Source: Ophiothrix spiculata
Taxonomy: Eukaryota; Echinodermata; Ophiuroidea; Amphilepidida; Ophiotrichidae
Direction: 5' to 3' (one strand)
NCBI GenBank assembly: GCA_000969725.1
Contig: JXSR01S027847.1
DNA length: 20,378 nt
In this document: in pieces, positions 7,754 to 16,233 of the stretch
Layout of the letters: each line of letters begins with the position of its first letter
Numbering within the stretch: the stretch's first letter is position 1
Program-made: the position numbers and the translations under genes
Notes under the pieces: generated by a model
What the model saw: only the letters and a program-made list of their open reading frames with translations
What the model was told of the DNA's origin: nothing
The model's database searches: none

Positions 7754-8135
7754 TTTAGTATATCAGGATCTGAATTATATCCCTTTTTCTATAAGAATAT
7801 TTAAATGAAATACAAATTAACATTTGAAGTTTTAGCTTTTTCATTGACTAACAAGACAACTTATTTTGCTGTAAAACTTGTATTGAATAGAAATGGTAAG
7901 TGAAATGCAAGATAATTCTGCAATTGTCATCATATTCTCATTACTCCTGGTGGTTGGTAATGTTAACATCAGAGTTTGTAGCATTGTACAAATCACATCA
8001 TGAATTAAACAAGGATTGTGCATAGTAGGGGATCATGTGATAGCTTGATTTTCTTAGGTTTACAAATCCTAGGGTAAACTAGGAACTGGTATTAATATTA
8101 CTTTGTGCCAGAAAAATGTGACACATTTTTAATTT
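7754..8135. repeat. block Y, unit B copy
   Basis: Matches 1380-1460 and 1655-1975 of unit A. The first part (GTATATCAGGATCTGAATTATA, ATGAAATACAAATT) is diverged, and the core at 7920-8040 is about 92% identical to 1774-1893. The order after X' confirms that the elements at 5942-7753 are insertions into this unit. The homology fades after TTTGTGCCAGAAAAATGTGA near 8125. Confidence 0.8.
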
Positions 8136-8139
8136 TTTT

Positions 8140-8285
8140 ATTAGAAATGCTTACATTTGTTTGAATGTTTAGTTCTTTCTGTTGGAAGTTATGATGGGAC
8201 AGGCTTTTGCTTATTGTTGTGCCTCCTCCATGTCTTGTTTCTTTGTGTTTGTTTGATGGAAAATAAATAAATGAATTGAAATTGA
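8140..8285 (+). mobile_element. probable LINE 3' tail
   Basis: GGAAAATAAATAAATGAATT followed by GAAATTGAAATGA has the look of the A+T-rich, ATTGAA-type 3' termini of CR1/L2-like LINEs. It is preceded by a TGTTTCTTTGTGTTTGTTTGATGG stretch typical of such 3' UTRs. No coding part is attached, so it would be a strongly 5'-truncated copy on the plus strand. Unit A has no counterpart here. The left edge is approximate and no target duplication was found. Confidence 0.5.
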
Positions 8286-8654
8286 AATGATGCTGTCCTT
8301 TCAAGACATTTATTATTAGCTGACAATGCTCTTTCGCTTTCTATATCTCTTCCCAGACTTATAAACTTATGCCCATTTCGCAAATTCATTGATATATTAT
8401 TATAAAAAGGACATATATAGTATAAAATTTCATGAATCTGATGGTCCAATCTTTGAAATTGCTGTTCCAATTTAAGGACATTCAACTTTGGCTGGATTAT
8501 AGCACTTTATAATTCAGGGACAGGGTATCAGTTTAGAATATAGAACCCATGAAGCAAATACTGAGAAAATGCAAGGTACAGGGTAGCCTTGAGTGTTACA
8601 ACCCTGGGGAACTCCTTGAGCTGGTCCATAGAGGTTGTTGAAAAACTTGCTGAT
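8286..8654. other. unassigned interval in unit B
   Basis: The minus-strand open frame across 8189-8485 runs from unique DNA into the LINE-like tail, so it is not a gene. No inverted ends or clear counterpart in unit A were found. Matching to unit A resumes at GAAAGTGAG near 8658. Confidence 0.4.
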
Positions 8655-9080
8655 GAAAGTGAGACACTGAATGCACTGTTAAGCATTCTCTGCAATGATT
8701 TGCAATTTAAAAATCTACAGAAAACATCGATTTTGATAATCTTTTCATTAACTTATTGTTGCCGATGATGTTTAAAAACTAAGTTGTTCATTCACTATAT
8801 CCATGATTCACTTAAGTAAATACATCTCTCAGTGTGTGCCATATGTTGTTTAAAGGTGAACTGATCCCGTCTTATACTGTGCAGATTATAATATGTCGCT
8901 CTGTTCCACCCTGTGGGTATTATAGTTTAAAGTACAAGAAATACATCTAAATGACAGGTTTAATATTTGGTTATTTGACAAAATGACAGCTTTGACGGAA
9001 GAGAAAAGTGATTTCATGTGAATATTCTGTGGTTGCTTGTCTTGTAATATGAAGCCATTGCTGACTGATTACAACATTTT
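8655..9080. repeat. block Z, unit B copy (uninterrupted)
   Basis: Matches 3400-3827. It includes CACCCTGTGGGTATTATAGTTT, ATGACAGGTTTAATATTTGG and TTATTTGACAAAATGACAGC. After GGTGCCGAG it runs into DNA that unit A lacks, giving the outer limit of the LINE-associated change in unit A. Confidence 0.85.
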
Positions 9081-9594
9081 GGTGCCGAGCTATTTATACA
9101 TGAACACTTTGATGGTTATTAGAAATTGAAAATATAGCATGTATTGGTCTTTACCTTTTTTAACATATTCTGTTTGAAATAGTGTTATTCAATTCATAGA
9201 GGTTAGTTAAAGCGGCATGGTTGAAATTCTTGGCACAAAGTAAATTCTTGAAAGGCAATTTCCAGTACAATTTTGGAATGGTGCACAAGGTCCCACAGAA
9301 AGCATTACTTGTTCAAACTAAGGCAAAGTGCACCAAGGTAATTGATACAAGGCATCAAACCAATTGCCTTTGGTGCCCCATATTATTTGGATTGCCTTGG
9401 TTTTATATACTATATGATATTGCTAATTTGTAACGTGAAATTGTCAAAAAATAGTGGGTTATAAAATTTCAGGTGATTATAATTTTGTTATTAAAAGTAC
9501 CACACATGAAAAATAACATGTTTTGAAGTCAATGACTCTATTATTACATTTGCAAAATTGTAGACAAAAGTGAAGGTACTGCTTTGAAATTCAT
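9081..9594. other. DNA present only in unit B between blocks Z and W
   Basis: About 510 bp with no match in unit A, where the LINE fragment sits instead. At 9325-9385 several imperfect inverted phrases occur (GCACCAAGGTAATTG against CAATTGCCTTTGGTGC), so a small hairpin element could lie here, but ends are not clear. The open frame at 9221-9433 has no recognisable domain. Confidence 0.5.
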
Positions 9595-9823
9595 GTTGCC
9601 ATTTTCCCCCAATTGGATTGAATCCTTTACACCCAGTCAGATAATGTCAGTACCCTCAAGTCTTTCACTTTCCCTTTTTTAAATTTCGAAATGCCCTTTT
9701 ATATACCATTAGAAGTTCCACATTGTACATAGTTAAGGTTGATAAAATGTGTTCAATTTAAATATCACTTATAGGTAAAAGTTCCCTCTTAATTTCTTTG
9801 CTTGGCATACAGCTGCTTATAGA
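9595..9823. repeat. block W, unit B copy (carries an empty MITE site)
   Basis: Matches 5041-5311, including TAGTTAAGGTTGATAAAATG and TTCAATTT. At 9804-9809 the sequence GGCATA is uninterrupted where unit A has the 218 bp MITE after the same GGCATA. Confidence 0.75.
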
Positions 9824-10020
9824 TGTGCTTTATACTTTTGAAACCCTATGCAGTTTTTGGGCTAAATAAATTTCATTCCAATTCTAAGATATTTTTTTAT
9901 TGAAGAACTGCTAGTACTAGTAAATGGTAACTATAGCCCCATATTACCTTACCTTGTTTTACCAATTTTACCAATGTAGACAGAGTCAGGTGGGAGCTTA
10001 TTTGTTTATAATTCAAACTA
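9824..10020. repeat. block V, second copy (end of unit B)
   Basis: Matches 203-378, ending in TTATAATTCAAACT in both. No third set of X, Y or Z blocks is detectable downstream, so the tandem series appears to end here. Confidence 0.7.
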
Positions 10021-10411
10021 ACTAGTATTTTGTTTATTCATTATTTCTGCAAGGTAAGTGAAAAGGAAGGTAAACAGTTGAATGGAAAGTGTATTTACAC
10101 TACAAAGAAACCTTTGGGAAAGTTTTTTGAGATTAAATTTAGTGTAAAAGTGTAATATGAGGAATTAAATCAGTGCAGACGTAGAATTTGTACTAGGATT
10201 TTTTATTCATGTACTTTGTATGTGTAGCCAGTATATTTTCATTAAAGAGATCGTTCAGGGACCAACACAATGAAGGAAATCAGCACTTGTCCCCATTTTG
10301 TTGTTGTGAAAGGGGATGAAACATAGTTGGTTGCTATTTTGAGGATGTAAATCTTGAATTGATGCAAGTGCATATCATTTCTCGTACAAACTGTGCTTTC
10401 ATTCCAGCAGT
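10021..10411. other. unassigned interval
   Basis: A+T-rich with no recognisable gene, repeat end or duplication. The open frames at 10242-10627 on the minus strand overlap the hAT element and have no protein character. Confidence 0.4.
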
Positions 10412-10419
10412 GTATAATG

Positions 10420-10616
10420 CAGGGGTTCTCAATTAAATTTGTTGGTGGTCCATTAATGACAAACGCCAATTCAAAAATACATCTTGGAGGGCCAAATTAA
10501 GATGCTTTTTCAATGCTTTTCCTATATACTTTTGTATCCCAGAGCCAATCGAAGGGCCAAATAAAAGCAGTTCGTGGGCCGGATTTTGCCCGTGAGCCGC
10601 TATTTGAGAAGGCCTG
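10420..10616. mobile_element. 197 bp non-autonomous hAT element with 8 bp target duplication
   Basis: The left end is CAGGGGTTCTCAA and the right end TTGAGAAGGCCTG, giving 13 bp inverted ends with two mismatches. GTATAATG occurs at 10412-10419 and 10617-10624 as an exact 8 bp target duplication. CAGGGGTTCTCAA-type ends with 8 bp duplications are the hallmark of hAT transposons. Interior phrases GGGCCAAAT and GTGGGCCGGATTTTGCCC resemble those I recall from hAT-derived repeats in other animals. It has no transposase and would depend on one in trans. The intact target duplication argues for moderate age. Confidence 0.95.
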
Positions 10617-10713
10617 GTATAATGCATCTTTCACTTAGCTGGATATGTCAAGTTCTGTTATGAAATGTCTCAAGGTGTCACCTGTGCACCTGAAATATGC
10701 TGTAGGTACATAA

Positions 10714-10974
10714 CCATAGTCAGCCTCCAAACAAAATTTTCGCTACCAAACATTTTGTCGTGACGTCAAAATGACGAGTGACTCCAAACAAAATAATTTC
10801 AACACCGAGTTGAGACCAAATAAAATTTCTAGATTGCACATGTTATTGAATTGCAATATATACATTGGACCAAATGTTTGTTACACGTTCATACTTTAAA
10901 TTTGATGGCAAATATTCGGTGACGTCACGACCAAATGTTTGGTAGGGAAAATTTTGTTTGGAGGCCGACTATGG
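10714..10974. mobile_element. MITE family 'CCATAGTC', copy 1
   Basis: A 261 bp palindromic element. The left arm CCATAGTCAGCCTCCAAACA and the reverse complement of the right arm (CCATAGTCGGCCTCCAAACA) match for about 53 bp with three mismatches. Each arm ends with a perfect TGACGTCA (10761-10768 and 10920-10927). The interior includes GACCAAATAAAATTTC and GCACATGTTATTGAATTGC. It has no coding capacity and the superfamily is not clear because no target duplication can be settled. A second copy lies 1.17 kb downstream. Confidence 0.92.
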
Positions 10975-11882
10975 GTTGTCGTAATCTTGCACCTTGGAAG
11001 ATGCAACCAAGATGGTGGTCAGTACCATTGGGTTAACACAGTGTTCAAAGTGAATATATCCATTTCCATTTTTAAATTCTTAGGTAGAGACCAAGTAAGC
11101 TGTAGAAATGAATTTGTAATTTGTGACCATTTTTTTAAAATTACGCATGGAGGTTGAGTTATCATATCTGTCTCCTCTGTGTATCTTACTTCTTCTTGTT
11201 AAACTTTGTTTTATGCTGTCAATGAAATGATGCATTTTGCCTAGAGTAGTAATTTCACTTTATTGGCTGTTGATGTGAACATTTTTTTTATATTTTAGAG
11301 CCTTTATCAGTATTGTCAATATCAACCAGTTCTGAATTCAGCAGTTTTATTGACTGAGTCTGCTCTGTGTATTCCTTGGTGCTAGTAGTGTAATGTGAGA
11401 CTATTTTGCTGCATCATATTGGAAGTTCATATTCCATGATAGTCAAGAGTTATCACTTAATACTTAGCTCTCAGTGCAGACATATAAGTATTCAGCCAGG
11501 CTAGGCAGGCGGATGGTGGCACTGGGTGAATTCTTGCTCTATTTAGAGAATAAAAGATAAGATTTCTTGTTTTGCCTGTCATCTATCGTCTCATAATGGA
11601 TGGCCAAAATTCCATATTAGGAAGTAAAAATGCACTCAGTGACTAAGAATCATAAATGATGGTCAATCATTGTCTTTGATTAATATTAGTGTTTTTTGTT
11701 GTTGCTAAGCTCAGGTTTGAATATACAAAAATATGAATAGATAGTGGAAGGTATTGTTTTATCAGAACAATAGTCATTATATTGTTTGATCCATTATAAG
11801 CAGTTTTCATGAGTTCTAATTGCTGCCAACTAAGGGAATTATTGAGGGCATTCAAACAAAATTCTAGAAAGTAAGGGCCAAA
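10975..11882. other. unassigned interval between the two CCATAGTC MITEs
   Basis: No gene, inverted ends or duplication recognised. The open frames that start at 10939 and end in this interval, or start in the downstream MITE (11667-12077 on the minus strand), are read partly from MITE arms. Confidence 0.4.
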
Positions 11883-12140
11883 CCTTAGTCGGCCTCCAAA
11901 CAAAATTTTCGCTACCAAACATTTGGTCGTGACATCAAAATGACGAGTGACTCCAAACAAAATAACTTCAATTACGAGTTGAGACCAAATAAAATTTCGT
12001 GCTAGATTGCACATGTTATTGAATGGCCATATATACATTGGACCAAATATTAGTTCATACTTTAAATTCAATGGCAAATATTTGGTGACGTCACGACCAA
12101 ATGTTTGGTAGGGAACATTTTGTTTGGAGGCCGGCTATGG
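11883..12140. mobile_element. MITE family 'CCATAGTC', copy 2
   Basis: 258 bp, same orientation as copy 1 and close to 90% identical by eye. The left arm reads CCTTAGTCGGCCTCCAAACA and the right arm is the complement of CCATAGCCGGCCTCCAAACA. The right TGACGTCA (12086-12093) is intact while the left has become TGACATCA. No clear target duplication; flanks are GGGCCAAA and GAACGGCC. The two copies do not share flanks, so they are separate insertions and not a local duplication. Confidence 0.92.
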
Positions 12141-12940
12141 GAACGGCCTAATTCACAGTGTTGATAGAATTTGTTTTGTGGTTATGTATCCTATTATGTA
12201 ATGTCTTTCTCTTACTAGGTAAGATCTATCAGTATGTGTTGCTCTTTCAGTTATGTCTTGTGTGATAGTTTTTGAGAAATACCATTATCACTTTTCAAGT
12301 TTCAATAAAAATTTTTGCATCTGAAATTAACTCTTTGATGGTCAGACAACATCAATAATGATAACAATGAATTAAGTGTAATCATGTGGTAATGTCACAT
12401 CTGAATGATAAACCTGATATTGTTTGTTTGTATTCTTATAAAGTTATAGGATTGCTAATCCTTTTTAAGTAGGGAAAAATAAAGTTGAGAAAAAATAATA
12501 AATCGATTTATTGTATTAAATTTCTTAATTTCTTTGAGTGTCAGAAGAAGAAGATGTTTTGAGCAATGAGACAAGCTTTGTATGGTGATAGACTACTGTG
12601 CAATAGTTTTTCCACAGCATTTGCATTGTATGTCATCCCATGTTACAACACTTCTTGTTTGGTATTTAGAAGATCAAATTATCTAAGCAAGAGCAGAAAA
12701 ATCTAGGGACTTCCTTACTGATTGTCATTGAACCTTTCAATTAAATTGTTAGTAGCCACTGACCATCAAGTTTTCTTTTCTTAGTTATCCTTAGTCTTGT
12801 AATTGAAATTGAGAAGGTTGTATCATGGCTGTGTTTGCTAGGCAGATTTCTTTGTTTTGTCTATTGATTTCCTCAATCAGCCAGATATCACATGCCTTAT
12901 GTTACCGGTAATGGCGTTGTTTCAGGGTGCACTATTGTAA
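12141..12940. other. unassigned interval
   Basis: Nothing that can be supported as a gene. A perfect 16 bp palindrome, AATAAATCGATTTATT, sits at 12497-12512, which is easily expected in such A+T-rich DNA. Confidence 0.4.
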
Positions 12941-13200
12941 TTCCATTGCCTATCTATTTACATGTAAATAGGCCCTTACAAAAACGTCTGTATCTCGCTT
13001 ATTAGCAATTCGATTGAGTCCATCTGCCATTGATCTTGAAGTTCAAGGTCGGTTCTTTCAAAAAATCTTGACAAAAATGGTGGTAGTCTGGCTCGTTTTT
13101 CCGCCCCGGCCACTTGAAAAACCCGATGTAGGTACCCGATAACGTCGTCTGCTCTCAAATTTCTTCAGTGTTCCTAGGGGAGAGAAATTTACAAAATTTT
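12941..13200. repeat. possible unclassified dispersed repeat
   Basis: A patch of higher complexity and G+C than its surroundings, including CTGTATCTCGCTTATTAGC and GATCTTGAAGTTCAAGG. A 60-codon minus-strand open frame (12976-13158) covers it without recognisable domains. The texture suggests a transposon piece, but no ends are found, so it remains unclassified. Confidence 0.25.
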
Positions 13201-13379
13201 AAATAAACTTAGAATGAAACCCTAAAGTCTTTATTTTTTCAACATTCCTTGTTGTCTGTCTGCACAATGAGCTATAATTAAAAGTCATATATCTTGGTTT
13301 TATACCCTTTCCGATAAATTATTTTAAGGTTCTATTTCTGTACGCATAACATATAATTTTTCGATGATTCTCTGATTGC

Positions 13380-13455
13380 AGTTTGGGTTTTGCAGGCCCT
13401 GCTGCAAATCAGAGTTTCATTGTGTATCTTGTCAGATAAATAAACCATTGAAAGA
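13380..13455 (+). mobile_element. possible LINE or SINE 3' tail
   Basis: GCAGGCCCTGCTGCAAATCA followed by TTGTGTATCTTGTCAGATAAATAAACC and TTGAAAG resembles a retroposon 3' end with a polyadenylation-like AATAAA. No body is attached and no target duplication was found. The call rests on general resemblance only. Confidence 0.3.
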
Positions 13456-13638
13456 GGAAGAACTATAGTCATTTGGCATCTCTTTGTGTCAAGGGTCCGC
13501 AGACCCTCAGTGTGTCATGTACTATCTTGACCGGTATTAAGTTACCAGCCTCGCCTTCAAGTAGCCCCGCTAGAGCACCCCCGCCTCACGTTACGCAAGT
13601 AATCTTTTGAATCCACTAATTGTTACTTTACACTAGGT

Positions 13639-13914
13639 ACCTACAATCAGGGAAAAAAGTCTTGGCATAATTATCTGTGCATGTCATTGATTTCCCGCAC
13701 TTTCCCCGCTCCCCACTCAATGTTGATCCGAGCACAAGGAGCATCTTTACATCCAACATTGAAACAGGGATTGGGAAGGGGGTGGTCAGAAGAGAAGAGT
13801 TCTCTATTGCCTTCAACTTTACCCATCTCTTACTGTAATTTCTACTGTTTTAAACGGATGAATGCACCTGAAAAGACGCGAGTATTCCAACGACTTTTTT
13901 CCCTGATTGTAGGT
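13639..13914. mobile_element. 276 bp element with perfect 23 bp inverted ends
   Basis: The first 23 bases (starting ACCTACAATCAGGGAAAAAA) are the exact reverse complement of the last 23 (13892-13914). Inside, TCAATGTTGAT at 13717-13727 pairs with ATCCAACATTGA at 13751-13762, and C-rich and G-rich runs (CCCCGCTCCCC and GGAAGGGGGTGG) lie on opposite sides, so the whole element can fold. It is clearly richer in G+C than its surroundings. Open frames on both strands (13628-13816 and 13681-13947) are by-products. No target duplication could be defined, and no other copy is in the window. Confidence 0.8.
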
Positions 13915-14467
13915 TTATCCTTAGTACACAATTATAATGAGTTGTAAGTTCTCTTATTAATCACTGGTTGCTCAAAATATAATATTTGTTAATCAGACTC
14001 AAGAAGAAGCAGACAAGTGCATCCTTTTGTCGCAACAGGTCAGTTCTAGTACTCAAATCCAATAATTTAGTAATGATACCTTAAATAGCCATAACTGTAG
14101 TATGATAAATGTGTGTTTTTGTGTATGTACACTTGCTGTATAAGCTCTGCTGTATAAATGTGCAGGGATTTGATGTGGAATTTTATGAATTTTTGGTGAA
14201 GTGATTTATTGTTTTGTTTTTACACTTATATCAAGTTTTTTTGGGTCAAAATTGCTGATTTAATTTATTATTTGGTGATATTAAACAAAAACTGACAAAC
14301 CAAAATTGTGTATGTTATCATAGGGTCAGTAACTATAAAATAGATACATTACTCCAGTAAAAAATTAACCAGCACCACAAATATTGACAACATTGTGATT
14401 CAGTTGCTTGTTTTCCTGTGTTAGAAAGTTTTTGTTTAAGTTTTTTTGAGATGGATATTTTTAGATT
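13915..14467. other. unassigned interval
   Basis: A+T-rich, no recognised gene or repeat boundary. The phrase GCTGTATAA occurs twice at about 14134-14158, which may be chance. Confidence 0.4.
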
Positions 14468-14720
14468 TGTGATAGCTTACCCCAAGAGGGGGTGGGGACT
14501 TTGCAAATGATATCATTTTTGATTTTATTATTATATCTGTTACAGCATTTTCTAAGCTTTGAAATGACACCATGTTGAAATTGATCAAGGCAGTCAAATT
14601 TTACAACCGAAAATCTGCTGGAAAATCATATTATTTTCTTTATTTTTTGCTGCCTATTTTCACCAGTTTCTTGAAAAGTGTTCTGTCGCAAAGTCCCCCT
14701 ATTCGGGGTGAGTCATCACA
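14468..14720. mobile_element. MITE family 'TGTGATG', copy 2
   Basis: 253 bp with both inverted ends (TGTGATAGCTTACCCCAAGA left; complement of TGTGATGACTCACCCCGAAT right). Interior shared with the copies at 5314 and 17181: GCATTTTCTAAGCTTTGAAA, GTTGAAATTGATCAAGGCA and TTTTTTGCTGCCTATTTTCA. TA flanks are not preserved on the left. The right end is directly abutted by another inverted-end element starting CATATGTG. Confidence 0.9.
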
Positions 14721-15290
14721 CATATGTGTCCCGTCATATCTAAAGGTACCTTAAGTTCGGCATAGTAAATTACGAGATACGGGCTATTTTACTGTTCAGT
14801 GTTTTATTCAAAAGTGATAAAGATTTATTTATAAATCAAGATACAGGCTATTGAAGCTGAGCATAATCAAGATTTATTTATAAATCAAGATACATTCTAT
14901 TGAAGCTGAGCATAGTCAAAAATCATGTCCAAGGTCGAATTTCTAATTTCATCTGAAACATTACCTTTCAAGTGTATTGTATCATATTAATCAGGTTCCA
15001 ACATCGAAAACATAAGACAAATGTTTTAAAAACCAAGATAAAAATCGGTTCCCCATTCAAGTTTTACCAGTACAGAAACTTTTAAACTCGATTTTCTCAG
15101 AACTATAGTTTTCTGAATCAGCCCGAAGACTTACCAATTTGGATGTAACTTTGTAACTGAACATCCAATAACCAATAGCAAGGTGTCATTTCAAAGCTTA
15201 AAATATAATCTTTCAGATGAGACCAAAAAAAAATGTCAATTTTCATGTGTGGGACCCTTTAGGTACCTTTAGATATTACAGGACACATAT
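14721..15290. mobile_element. inverted-end element abutting the MITE, with AGGTACCTTTAGATAT-type ends
   Basis: The left end CATATGTGTCCCGTCATATC continues to TAAAGGTACCT (to 14751). The right end at 15261-15290 is its inverted partner: AGGTACCTTTAGATATTACA followed by GGACACATAT. That is about 30 bp with two or three mismatches. The interior is non-coding and holds a 49 bp internal duplication (about 14820-14917). The right end passes into a 27 bp tandem array built from the terminal sequence. It could be a MITE of about 570 bp; target duplications are not visible because the array hides the right flank. Confidence 0.7.
14820..14917. repeat. 49 bp tandem duplication
   Basis: AAGATTTATTTATAAATCAA followed by GATACAGGCTATTGAAGCTG and AGCATAATC is repeated with a 49 bp period (GATTTATTTA at 14822 and 14871), with a few differences (CAGG against CATT, AATC against AGTC). 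Confidence 0.9.
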
Positions 15291-15378
15291 TTATCTTAGA
15301 TATGACAGGACACATATTTATCTTAGATATGACAGGACACATATTTATCTTAGATATGACAGGACACATATTTATCTT
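15271..15378. repeat. 27 bp minisatellite, four copies
   Basis: Four head-to-tail units (15271-15297, 15298-15324, 15325-15351, 15352-15378). Each begins AGATATGACAGGACACATAT and ends TTATCTT. Units 2, 3 and 4 are identical; unit 1 differs by one base. Because 27 is a multiple of three, the array reads as a nine-residue repeat in an open frame, but nothing suggests translation. Confidence 0.97.
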
Positions 15379-15520
15379 CTTGTGATTCCACTGTATTGGT
15401 ATAATGTGCTTTAAAATGTTTTGTGATTGTAATTGTAATCATTGAAAAAATTGTTGGGACACTTTGACGGCAATATTTAAATTTGAGTCCCCTCTCCCCT
15501 AATTCAATGTTGAATGACAC
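15379..15520. other. unassigned flank of the LINE insertion
   Basis: Unremarkable A+T-rich DNA up to the left target duplication of the LINE piece. Confidence 0.4.
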
Positions 15521-15529
15521 TATGTTATT

Positions 15530-16064
15530 CTATCTATCTATGTCGACCGCGGTCGGAAGCCATGATGAATTTTCTCCACTGCTGTCTGTTTAGCATGAGT
15601 TTGAGAAGTTCGTTTTGATCAATGCCGGCATCCTGTGTAAGAAGTACTGGGTAGGTCAGCCTTGGTCTTCCCTGTGCACGTGTCCCTTGGGTGGGCGTCC
15701 AGAACACTAGTCCAGACACTGGTTCCTCAAGCTGTCTAGCACAGTGAGCAGCAAAGTTTAGGCGGCGACCTCTCACTTTTTCTGATAGTTTGGGTAAATC
15801 ACCGTATATTACCTCCCTGGTAGGATGATCTCTCCAGTTGAGGTTTTGAACCATCATTAATAGTCTGGTGTAGCACCCATCTAATCTGGCTTCAAGTCTT
15901 TCTGTCAGTGTCCATCCTTCTGAGCCATACAACAGAATGCTTTCTACGGCTGCATGGAAGAAGCTGATCTTTAACAAGTCTGGTAGATTGGATTTCCAGA
16001 GAAGGCGCATTTTGTTACAAGCTTTCCATGCGAGGGCTTTTCGTACATGAAAATCCTTTTTAGT
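15530..16064 (-). mobile_element. 5'-truncated LINE (RTE-like) with 9 bp target duplication
   Basis: A 535 bp copy of a LINE 3' end on the minus strand. TATGTTATT occurs at 15521-15529 and 16065-16073 as an exact 9 bp duplication. On the element's strand the 3' UTR is almost absent: the stop codon is followed directly by an ATAGATAGATAG repeat and then the target duplication. A very short 3' UTR ending in a simple repeat fits RTE-type elements. Truncation at the 5' side with an intact 3' end is the normal outcome of target-primed reverse transcription. The element is inside neither neighbouring MITE. Confidence 0.9.
15534..16064 (-). pseudogene. C-terminal end of a LINE reverse transcriptase ORF, open throughout
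   Basis: From 16064 to the stop at 15534-15536 all 176 sense codons are open; the first in-frame ATG is at 16010. The reading begins TKKDFHVRKALAWKACNK, then WKSNLPDLLKISFF. It carries ESILLYGSEGWTL, the YGSE-W phrase that many LINE proteins have after the RT thumb, then RLDGCYTRLLMM, HPTREVIYGDLP and QGRPRLTYP. This is the C-terminal region beyond the polymerase core, whose function is not well defined. The palm with the catalytic aspartates is absent, so no enzyme can be made. I favour RTE-like from the C-terminal pattern and the short 3' UTR; other LINE groups share YGSE phrases. Confidence 0.9.
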
Positions 16065-16233
16065 TATGTTATTAGATTTGCTGTAACATCTCTCAACATT
16101 GTTTGGTGGGGTGGAGGGGAAGATGCAGGCTTAAATAAGATTTCAAACTACAACTTGAAGATTGTTCAAAAAATAATGTGTACAAATAACAGTACTTATG
16201 CGAATTATTACTGTCAAATATACGCAAGTGTCC

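Noticed and set aside
8189-8485. 98-codon minus-strand open frame
   Set aside because: It reads through the complement of the LINE-like tail at its end and shows no known domain.
11667-12077. 136-codon minus-strand open frame
   Set aside because: About half of it is the second CCATAGTC MITE translated; no independent support.
12497-12512. 16 bp palindrome as a protein-binding operator
   Set aside because: An A+T palindrome of this size is expected by chance in such DNA, and nothing nearby supports regulation.
13492-13507. AGGGTC / GACCCT hairpin as a terminator or RNA element
   Set aside because: Six-base arms with no flanking signal; too weak to call.
15217-15414. Repeat protein with nine-residue units
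   Set aside because: The YDRTHIYLR-type repetition is only the 27 bp minisatellite in translation.
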